Positions 35,685-42,906 of a stretch of 64,000 bases of DNA are shown here, in pieces (the stretch's first letter is position 1; each line of letters begins with the position of its first letter). The stretch spans positions 116,578 to 180,577 of the forward strand of contig CAYZWU010000006.1 of assembly GCA_964482235.1 (NCBI GenBank), written 5' to 3'. A program made the translations under genes and the position numbers. The notes under the pieces are model-generated. The model searched no databases. It was not told the origin of the DNA and saw only the letters and a list, made by a program, of their open reading frames with translations. This DNA is from CAYZWU01 sp964482235. GTDB lineage: Bacteria > Planctomycetota > B15-G4 > CAYZWU01.

Positions 35685-36816
35685 TATCGTAGAACTGAAC
35701 AGGAACACCAGCGCTCTGAGCTGCCTCGAGTGCGGCAAGTGCACGGCCGTCTGCCCGATTTCGCGTCTGGCGGACAGCTTCTCGCCGCGCTCGGTCATGA
35801 CCCTCATCGTGGGGGGCGAGTACGAGAGCCTTCCCATGGACAGCAGGATCTGGGACTGCCTGACCTGCGGGCAGTGCCGGCCGCGGTGCCCCCACAATAT
35901 CGACTTCTCGGTCTTCTGCCGGAAGGTCCGGCGCGAGGCCGTGCTGGGCGGCAACGCCGGCGTGCCCTCCCACGACGGGGCGCTGCACTACATCATGCAG
36001 CTCCAGTCCCACGAGAACCTGGCCCAGAAGAGGCTCGAATGGATCCCGAAGGAGGCGAAGGTCAAGACGGAGGGCGACATCCTCTACTTCGTGGGATGCC
36101 TGCCCTACTACGACGCCTACTTCGACCACCTGAAGCTCGACATGACCGCCATCGGCAAAAGCACGATCAAGATCCTGAACAGCCTCGACATCGAGCCCGT
36201 TGTCATGGCCGACGAGCGGTGCTGCGGCCACGACCTCCTCTGGTCGGGCGACGAGGAGAACTTCCTCAAGCTGGCCCGCCACAACGTCGAGGCGATCAGG
36301 AAGACCGGCGCGAAGAAGATCCTCTTCTCCTGCGCCGAGTGCTACAGGACCCTGTCGAAGGAGTACGCCGAGTTCGTCGAGCCCCTCGGCATCGAGATGC
36401 AGCACATGGCCGAATTCATGGCCGAGCAGGCCGAGACGGGACTGCTAGATCTCGAGGGGAACGGCGAGAGCCTCACCTTCCACGACCCCTGCCGTCTGGG
36501 ACGGCAGATGGATGTGATCGACGCTCCGCGCCAGGTGCTCGGCAAAGTGGCGGGAGAGAAGTTCGTCGAGATGCCGCGGTCGGGCAAGGCGTCGATCTGC
36601 TGCGGCACCTCGTCATGGATGAACTGCTCCATGACGTCGAAGAGGATCCAGAGCGACAGGCTGGCCGAGGCGGGCGCCACGGGCGCCGGGACCATGGTGA
36701 CGGCCTGCCCCAAGTGCCTGATCCACTTCGAGTGCACCAAGACGGACCCGAACCTGCCCGACGAGAGCAGGGTGACGATAAAAGATCTGACTGTGATCGC
36801 GGCCGAGGCTTTGTGA
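35677..36816 (+). CDS. hdrD: HdrD-like protein (HdrC-HdrB fusion)
   Basis: 379 residues from the ATG at 35677. The N-terminal dicluster ferredoxin (CLECGKCTAVCPI near 16; CLTCGQCRPRCPH near 62) is fused to two CCG-type halves: YFVGCLPYYD, CCGHDLLW, FSCAECYRTL in the first, and FHDPCRLGRQ, CCGTSSWMNC, TACPKCLIHFEC in the second. This is the layout of HdrD, the fused electron-carrying and catalytic subunit. It provides a second HdrBC-type unit in addition to the separate hdrC and hdrB upstream, so the complex may have two catalytic arms. The start overlaps the mvhD end by 8 bases. Confidence 0.87.
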   Translation: MVDIVELNRNTSALSCLECGKCTAVCPISRLADSFSPRSVMTLIVGGEYESLPMDSRIWDCLTCGQCRPRCPHNIDFSVFCRKVRREAVLGGNAGVPSHDGALHYIMQLQSHENLAQKRLEWIPKEAKVKTEGDILYFVGCLPYYDAYFDHLKLDMTAIGKSTIKILNSLDIEPVVMADERCCGHDLLWSGDEENFLKLARHNVEAIRKTGAKKILFSCAECYRTLSKEYAEFVEPLGIEMQHMAEFMAEQAETGLLDLEGNGESLTFHDPCRLGRQMDVIDAPRQVLGKVAGEKFVEMPRSGKASICCGTSSWMNCSMTSKRIQSDRLAEAGATGAGTMVTACPKCLIHFECTKTDPNLPDESRVTIKDLTVIAAEAL

Positions 36817-36869
36817 TGCCCGGCTTCGAATTTTGATCATCGGTTCGGCCACCTTTGGAGGATGGAATC

Positions 36870-39335
36870 TTGACTGAGAAAGATCTCAGGATCGGGGTTT
36901 TCGTCTGCGACTGCGGCATGAACATCGCCGGCACGGTGGACAACGACGACGTCGCTGCCTACGCCGAAAAGCTCGACGATGTTGTGTTCGCCATGCGCAG
37001 CCGATACTCCTGCTCCGATCCTGGTCAGAACGAGATCAGGAGATACATCACGGAGAAGAAACTCAACCGTGTGGTGATCGCCTCCTGCACTCCCAAGCTT
37101 CACGAGCCCACCTTCAGGGCCTGCGTGGAGGAGGCCGGCCTGAACAAGTACCTCATGGAAATGGCCAATATCAGGGAGCATTGCAGCTGGGTTCATCAGC
37201 AGGACCCGGATGGTGCCACTGACAAGGCCAGGGACCTGGTAAAGAGCGCCGTAGCCCGCGCCCGGAACCTCGAGGAGCTCGAGGAGATGGAATTCAGCGT
37301 GGAGCGCTCCGCACTGGTCATCGGAGGTGGTGTCGCCGGCATTCAGGCCGCCCTGGACCTTGCTGACGCGGGGAATAAAGTGTTCATCGTGGAGAAGGAG
37401 ACCTCGCTGGGAGGCGTCATGCCCCAGCTGGCCAAAACCTATCCCACGATGGACTGCCCTATATGAATACTCGGGCCCAAAATGATGGAGGCATGGCGCC
37501 ATCCAAACATCGACATTTTGAGCTACAGCGAAGTTGAGAAGGTCAGCGGCTACGTTGGCAACTTCAAGGTCCGCGTCCGCCGCAAGGCGCGTTACGTGGT
37601 GGAGAGCGAGTGCACGGCCTGCGGTGACTGCGTTGAAGTCTGTCCCGTTGCCGTGCCGTCGGAATTCCAGATCGGACTTGCCTCGCGCAGGGCGATCTAC
37701 ATGCCATTCCCCCAGGCGGTGCCGTCGTGCTACACGATCGACATGGACGCCTGTCTCGGGACAAATCCCATCGCCTGCGGCAAGTGCCTCGAGGCGTGCG
37801 AGAAGAACTGCATCGACTACGACATGCAGGACTCCTTCGTCTCTCTCGACGTGGGGGCCATCGTGGTGGCCACCGGCATGGAGCCCTACGATCCGAGCAG
37901 CCTCGAGGAGTTCGGCTACGGCAAGTTCCCGAATGTACTCACCAGCATGGAGTTCGAGCGCATGCTCTCGGTGGACGGACCGTCGGCCGGGCATCTGGTG
38001 AAGCCGTCTGACGGCAAGGAGCCCGAGTCGGTGGCCTTCATCCAGTGCGTCGGCTCGCGGAGCAAGGACGAGCGGTGCATGGAGTACTGCAGCAACATCT
38101 GCTGCATGAACACCGTGAAGGACACCCTCCTGCTTCGCGACCACTACCCGAACATGCAGGTGCGCGTCTACTACATGGACATCCGGGCCTTCGGCAAGGG
38201 CTTCGAGGAGATGTTCATGCGCAGCAAGCAGGCCGGCGTGGCCTACATCCGCGGCATCCCCGGCGAGGTCTCCAACGGCGATCCGGGCGGCAAGCTGAAG
38301 CTCTCCGTGGAGAACACCACCACGAGCAAGCTCCAGACCCAGGAGGTGGACATGGTGATCCTCTCCGTGGGCGGCGTGCCGCGCCAGAGCGCCCCGAAGA
38401 TCCGCAGCCTCCTCACGATCTCGAAGAGCCCGGACGGCTTCATGCAGGAAGCCCACCCGAAGCTCCGACCCGTCGAGGCGGCCACCAAGGGTATCTTCAT
38501 CTGCGGCTGCGCCGAATCGCCCAAGGACGTGAAGGACTCGGTCTGCCAGGCCGGGTTCGCCGCATCGCGGGCCAACTCGCTGCTCGCTGCAGGCAAGGTG
38601 ACAGTCGAGGCGATCACGTCGCGTATCGATCCGGATACCTGCTCCTACTGCAACGCCTGCGTCAAGGTCTGCCCCTACGGAGCCATCACCAAGGCGGACA
38701 AGAAGAAGGGGATCCTGCCCGTGGTGATCGAGGCGTCGTGCGCCGGGTGCGGGACCTGCGGTCCGGCCTGTCGCTTCGGTTCGATCAAGATGCAGCATTT
38801 CACGGACGAGCAGTACATGGCCCAGGTCGACGCCATTCTGGGCGAGAAAGCCGAGGAAAAGACGTTGATCTTTGCCTGCAACTGGTGCTCCTATCCCGGC
38901 GGCGACACTGCCGGCGTGGCGCGGATGCAGTACCCCGCCGCCCAGCGGCTGATACGCACCATGTGCTCGGGCCGCGTGGACGAGAAGTTCGTGATGCGGG
39001 GATTCGAGCTCGGCGCCGCCGTGGTTGTCGTGTCGGGCTGCCACTACACGGACTGCCACTACATCGACGCGGTCCACCACACGCAGAAGCGGGTCGACAA
39101 GCTCTGGGACAAGATCGAGAAGCTCGGCATCCGGCCCGAGAGGCTGCGTCTCGAGTGGATCAGCTCGGCCCAGGGCGCGCGCTTCCAGGAAACCATGCTG
39201 GAACTCGAGGAGTTCCGCAAGACGGTGACCAGGGAGGAGATCGCCGCGACTGTGAATGCGATCAAGGATGAGAAGGAGAAGAAGGCCGCCAGGAAGGCCA
39301 AGGCCGCCAAGAAAAAGGTCAAGGCCGGCACGTGA
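36870..39335 (+). CDS. hdrA: HdrA-MvhD fusion protein, predicted selenoprotein
   Basis: 821 residues if the TGA at 37464-37466 encodes selenocysteine (residue 199). Start TTG 36870 is chosen because GGAGG lies 8 bases upstream and IGVFVCDCGMNIAG follows as in HdrA. Domains in order: N-terminal HdrA region, FAD motif VIGGGVAGIQAALDLA (~149), YPTMDCPI-U-ILGPKMM, dicluster ferredoxin (CTACGDCVEVCPV ~249; CGKCLEACEKNC ~303), C-terminal ferredoxin (CSYCNACVKVCPY ~591; CAGCGTCGPACRF ~625), then an MvhD domain (CNWCSYPGGDTAG ~670; SGCHYTDCHY). It ends in a Lys/Ala-rich tail. It resembles QmoB or archaeal HdrA-MvhD fusions. A conventional caller would split it at 37466/37482. Confidence 0.88.
37464..37503 (+). 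promoter_or_regulatory. UGA selenocysteine codon with weaker candidate SECIS hairpin
   Basis: After the TGA, GATGG (37484-37488) pairs with CCATC (37499-37503); past an A-G mismatch, G90 pairs with C97, leaving loop GCATGG about 24 bases from the UGA. The stem is shorter and less regular than in the first hdrA gene, but it is in the same place relative to the UGA and to the encoded ILGPKMM motif. Confidence 0.5.
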
Positions 39336-39414
39336 CGGCTCGAGCCGTGCGACTCGAAAGCGGTTTTTTTCAATGAGTGAAACAAGCTCCCGGCCTCCGA
39401 AGGGGGGCCGGGAG
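39334..39414 (+). terminator. Two hairpins between the HdrA-MvhD gene and the zinc-ribbon gene
   Basis: A 14-base palindrome ACGGCTCGAGCCGT overlaps the stop (39335-39348) and a T-run occurs at 39364-39370. A second stem CTCCCGGCC (39387-39395) pairs with GGCCGGGAG (39406-39414), without a T-run. These may attenuate transcription into the small downstream gene or protect mRNA ends. Confidence 0.35.
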
Positions 39415-39437
39415 AGACCGGCTTCGGAGCCATAACC

Positions 39438-39587
39438 ATGATCGAAGAACGGACGATGAAGTGCTTGCGCTGCGGACACGACTTCGTGGCCCAGTACTGG
39501 AACAAGGAAACCAACGTGCCGATCGAGAGGCACTGCCCCAAGTGCCACTCGAACTCGGTGAGGGCCTTGAAGCCCGAGAAGAAGTGA
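39438..39587 (+). CDS. 49-residue zinc-ribbon protein
   Basis: ATG at 39438 to TGA at 39587. The sequence contains two CxxC knuckles, MKCLRCGHDFVAQY and RHCPKCHSNSVRAL, 24 residues apart, which is a classic zinc-ribbon spacing, and ends KPEKK. The length, Cys pattern and position just before the strong operon terminator support a real small gene. Such mini zinc ribbons are found near redox and metal-enzyme operons, but their function is not established. It could be a metal- or cluster-related accessory of the Hdr complex; that is inference from position only. Confidence 0.65.
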   Translation: MIEERTMKCLRCGHDFVAQYWNKETNVPIERHCPKCHSNSVRALKPEKK

Positions 39588-39604
39588 TAACGCACTGAAT
39601 TCGT

Positions 39605-39658
39605 GGGCGATTCAGCAGGCGGGCCGCTTGGCGTCCCGCTGCTGATCGCCCTTTTTTT
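39605..39658 (+). terminator. Strong rho-independent terminator of the kor-hdr operon
   Basis: GGGCGAT-CAGCAG-CGGG (39605-39623, two single-base bulges) pairs with CCCG-CTGCTG-ATCGCCC (39635-39651): 17 base pairs around an 11-base loop. Seven T follow directly (39652-39658). This is the clearest intrinsic terminator on the + strand for the long kor-hdr array. Confidence 0.88.
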
Positions 39659-39660
39659 CT

Positions 39661-39766
39661 GGGGATACCGAGCCCGCGCAATCTCCGCCATATTCGGGCA
39701 ACGACACACTCGACTACAGCGCTTTCTTCCCGAATATGGCGGAGATTGCGCGGGCTCGGTATCCCC
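39661..39766. repeat. Long perfect inverted repeat, copy A (38-bp arms)
   Basis: Bases 39661-39698 are exactly complementary to 39729-39766, with a 30-base loop. The outer 27 bases (GATACCGAGCCCGCGCAATC...CGCCA) recur exactly in the element at 56254-56358, while the inner arm bases differ. The element sits between the convergent kor-hdr array and the DUF5916-type gene, ending 5 bases before that gene's stop. It is probably a dispersed palindromic element (REP/MITE-like) and may act as a bidirectional terminator. Confidence 0.85.
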
Positions 39767-39771
39767 ATCAC

Positions 39772-41994
39772 TCAGAAACGGAAGACATACTCGATCTTCG
39801 CCACCGATTCATACGACTCGCGCTCCCAGTGCTCATTGAGCTTGATCCAGTTGTAGTTGAAGACGAAATAGAGATTCGAGGAGGGGGTGATCGACCAGTG
39901 CAGCCTCGTGTTCGTGCCCACGGTGTCGCCCTCCGTGTCATACTGCACGATGCTGCTCATGGTGAAATCAGGGGAGAAGTTGAACTGCACCTTGCTGCGG
40001 TAGAGATCAGCCGCGAAGCTGCCGGCCTCGATGCGGCCCACGTTCCGTTCACCGTTCAGCTGGAAGGTCAGGAGCGGGACAGGGTTCCACTCGAGCTCCG
40101 CCTCGTAGGTGGTGAGCCTTCCGTCGTAGAAGGGACCGAACCAACACGACAGCTCACCGCTCAGGCTCCTCTTCGAGGCTGAACCGGCCTGTACCCGGTA
40201 CCGGGTCCACTGGTAGGGTCCCGTCCGGATGTCGATTCCGTCGGAGATCTCGAATCCTTCATCGATCCTCTCTCCCTCGGTGATCACGTTGAACTCGATC
40301 TCATCCCCGCTCTCGAGCTCCCAGTTCAGCGGAGACATGAAGATGCGATAGCTCTCCCATTCGCCATTCAGGTCGGTGATGTAAGTCGTGGAGAGCTCGT
40401 AGTTCATTCTCCTGAGCCAGGGCCAGTCCGAGTACGGCATGAAGTCCACACCGCTCTGGTACTTGTTGATGCCCTTCCTGGGAACGAAGCCGAGCGACGG
40501 ATCGAAATCCTCTCCGATCCGCTTGTAGGTGAACATGATATCCCAGAGATCGTTGGGATAGTCGATCTTTCCCCCCATGGCCGATCGGCTGTGGCCGTCG
40601 AGATCCTCCCGATCCATCGTGAGCCCCCAGACACCCACGAGGAAGTTCTTGTCACCGAGGAACTCCGAGGTCTGATAGGTGAAATCCGCCCCGGTCATCC
40701 AGCTGTTGCTGCGTCCCATGGGATCGCCCCGCGTGCCGATGAACCCGATGGTCGACTCCTCCCAGATGTTCTGCTTCAGGCGAACGACTCCCAGACCCGT
40801 TTCCGGCGCCACGCCGCTCTCCTCTCCGGTCTGTGCGAAGAGGGCTCCCACGTTGGTGTCTCCCATCAGGCCGTGCAGTTTCCCGCCGAGGAGAAGCGGG
40901 ACTTCCTCGCCGTCGACGAGCCCTATCCTGCGGCTGTGGAACGGTACGAGGTCGGACCTGAGGCCAAGGCCGAAGTCGAAGTAGTCTGAGCCTTCCAGGA
41001 AGAACGAACGCTTCTCGGGGAAGAAGAGGGGAAAACGCGTCAGGTTCGTTCGCCACGTGTCCACTTCCGTCTCGGCGAAGTCGGTGTTCACCGTCAGCTG
41101 GGCCAGGAGGTTCGAACCCAGTTTCTGGGTCACGTCAAGACTCACGTCCTGGTCGAGATCGGCGTCTTCATCGAGAGAAGGCCGCGAATAGCTTCCAACG
41201 AGCGATGGGCGGATGCTGAGACCCATCCCGAGGTCGAACTCGGGAAGTCCGGTGATCAAGCCGGCCCGGCTGGTCTGGGTCACCCGCCAGTCGCGCCGCG
41301 CCCCGGCCCAGCGATCCTGCTCGAGGAGGCGCTGGATGCGCCGTTCCACGTTGAAATGCCAGGCGCTGAGCCCGGTGCCGAAGCTTAGAGTGAAGATGGG
41401 AATACGGATCTCCGCGGTCCAGCCTGTCCCGTTCCGGACGGTTTCGGCTTCCCAGATCCCGTCCCAGTTGCGGTTCTCGCTCTCGCCGCGCCGCGACACC
41501 AGCGCATCGTACCGCGCGCCCGATGGATTGACGGCGAAGACATAACCGGACCGCCCGTTCCGAAATGTGCCGAGAACGATCTTGACGTGATCCTCGTTTC
41601 GCAGCGAGCTGTCCCGGGCGACCGAGTAGCTCACGATCCCGGCCGGATCGGAGTCGATGCACCGTATCCCGACGTAGAGGTTCTTCCTGTCGCAGAGGAC
41701 CCTGACCTCGGTCTTCCCCGAGGGAGCCGCTCCTTCGTCAGGTTCGACCATGGTGAGATCGTCGATGGCATCCGCGCGTTTCCATGACGGCTCGTCGAGG
41801 ATTCCATCGATGCAGACCTCGCCATGGAGAGCGCCGGCGCGGAGGCTCGGCGTCTCACCTGCCTGCGGGAGTTCCGCATCGTTGTTGCCGGTCGGCACGG
41901 GATCGTCAGCACCCGAGAGTCCCGCGGCCATGCCGGTGGCGACAACGATGAAGATCAACAGGTATCCGAAGAGAAAGGGGAGATAATTCAGCAT
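39772..41994 (-). CDS. DUF5916/CBM9-type exported protein with predicted C-terminal outer-membrane barrel
   Basis: 740 residues from the ATG at 41994, which begins a clear signal peptide (MLNYLPFLFGYLLIFIVVAT). The ~100 in-frame codons upstream show no conserved features. Residues ~45-240 look like a family-9 carbohydrate-binding/DUF5916 sandwich: IDGILDEPSWKRADAIDDL, VRVLCDRKNLYVGIRCIDSD, WTAEIRIPIFTLSFG. The remainder has alternating strands (TVNTDFAETEVDTWRTNLTR; PEKRSFFLEGSDYF) and ends in aromatic VAKIEYVFRF, the terminal phenylalanine signature of outer-membrane barrels. The substrate is unknown; such proteins are often near transport or peptidase functions. No strong ribosome site is visible. 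Confidence 0.75.
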   Translation of the reverse strand: MLNYLPFLFGYLLIFIVVATGMAAGLSGADDPVPTGNNDAELPQAGETPSLRAGALHGEVCIDGILDEPSWKRADAIDDLTMVEPDEGAAPSGKTEVRVLCDRKNLYVGIRCIDSDPAGIVSYSVARDSSLRNEDHVKIVLGTFRNGRSGYVFAVNPSGARYDALVSRRGESENRNWDGIWEAETVRNGTGWTAEIRIPIFTLSFGTGLSAWHFNVERRIQRLLEQDRWAGARRDWRVTQTSRAGLITGLPEFDLGMGLSIRPSLVGSYSRPSLDEDADLDQDVSLDVTQKLGSNLLAQLTVNTDFAETEVDTWRTNLTRFPLFFPEKRSFFLEGSDYFDFGLGLRSDLVPFHSRRIGLVDGEEVPLLLGGKLHGLMGDTNVGALFAQTGEESGVAPETGLGVVRLKQNIWEESTIGFIGTRGDPMGRSNSWMTGADFTYQTSEFLGDKNFLVGVWGLTMDREDLDGHSRSAMGGKIDYPNDLWDIMFTYKRIGEDFDPSLGFVPRKGINKYQSGVDFMPYSDWPWLRRMNYELSTTYITDLNGEWESYRIFMSPLNWELESGDEIEFNVITEGERIDEGFEISDGIDIRTGPYQWTRYRVQAGSASKRSLSGELSCWFGPFYDGRLTTYEAELEWNPVPLLTFQLNGERNVGRIEAGSFAADLYRSKVQFNFSPDFTMSSIVQYDTEGDTVGTNTRLHWSITPSSNLYFVFNYNWIKLNEHWERESYESVAKIEYVFRF

Positions 41995-42323
41995 CGAGCG
42001 TCTCGGAGAAGGTGTATGAGGCAATCGAGAGGATTCTCGATGAAGAGTCTCTGTCCATGCGATACGTGACAGCGGGTGCCGGTAAAGGCCCCAGTAAACG
42101 GCACAGGTATTTTGATGGAAAGAAAAAAACGAGCTCATTGCTCCGTCACCAGTCCTTTGCGGGAAAAGCCGTCCGCACCGGCGTACCGTACCGCGACTCG
42201 GGACATACGAATTCGGCGTGGTAGAATGGTTGATCCACCGGTACGGACCAGGCGTTGCCATGGTGCATCGCCACTGTCGGCACGGCTGCATCAGGAACAA
42301 TCCTGAAGAAAGAAGAACATCCC
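41995..42323. other. Intergenic spacer, 329 bp, no gene seen
   Basis: Divergent spacer between the DUF5916-type gene and the cupin gene. I see no RNA gene, strong promoter or repeat. Open frames here only extend the flanking genes without conserved sequence. Confidence 0.5.
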
Positions 42324-42677
42324 ATGAGAGTCATCCTTTTCAACGAGGCGGAAACCTACGAACCCCACAAGGACTGGAAGCGGGTGAGCCTCTGCAGCGA
42401 GGCCGAGATCTCGGTGGAGCACTTCGTCAAGCCGGCGGGACACGCCTCGCCGGATCACTCCCACCCGAACGCGCAGGTCCTGATCGTGATCGAGGGCAGG
42501 CTCACCGTCTCCACGGGCAGCGGGGAGGAAGCGGACCTCCAACCGGGCGACGCGGTCTTCATTCCCGGCAACGAGCGGCACGTGGTGACCAATCCCCTCG
42601 ACCGGCCTTCGACGGCGATCGACATCTTCGTGCCGGGCCGGTCGTTCGATTTCTGGAAGAAGAGAGCCCAGCCGTAG
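42324..42677 (+). CDS. Small cupin-domain protein
   Basis: 117 residues forming a single cupin barrel. Metal-binding motif 1 is GHASPDHSHPNAQVLIVIEG (HxH with the trailing Glu/Gly pattern), and motif 2 is PGDAVFIPGNERHVV. The start ATG 42324 (MRVILFNEAETYEPH) follows AAGAAAGAAG. The C-terminus ends in DFWKKRAQP. Single-domain cupins range from sugar isomerases and dioxygenases to simple binding proteins, so the activity cannot be named. It is monocistronic, between a divergent exported-protein gene and a subtilase. Confidence 0.8.
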   Translation: MRVILFNEAETYEPHKDWKRVSLCSEAEISVEHFVKPAGHASPDHSHPNAQVLIVIEGRLTVSTGSGEEADLQPGDAVFIPGNERHVVTNPLDRPSTAIDIFVPGRSFDFWKKRAQP

Positions 42678-42730
42678 AGAACCGTACCGGCAGGATCTGA
42701 CGGGATTCGTGCTGAATCTGATCCATCAAT

Positions 42731-42805
42731 TCTACTTAGAAAGATAATTTCCCGGCCATCAAATCGCAGCCATGCTATAACATAGAAGTATCTACTTGGA
42801 GAGAT
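42731..42805 (+). repeat. Pair of 15-bp direct repeats upstream of the subtilase gene
   Basis: TCTACTTAGAAAGAT (42731-42745) recurs as TCTACTTGGAGAGAT (42791-42805), two mismatches, 60 bases apart centre to centre. They sit ~100-175 bases before the subtilase start and could be a regulator-binding pair. Confidence 0.35.
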
Positions 42806-42906
42806 GGAACACAGGTCGTACAAGAGACTTCAGAAGGTACGATCCTCTAGAGCCTGACCATCTGATACGCTCAACATCGTCCGAAAACTAACGGGAGGAC
42901 CTTATC

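Noticed and set aside
36837..39548. ~900-codon - strand frame opposite the HdrA-MvhD gene
   Set aside because: Antisense shadow with low-complexity His/Asp/Gly-rich translation and no recognisable motifs.
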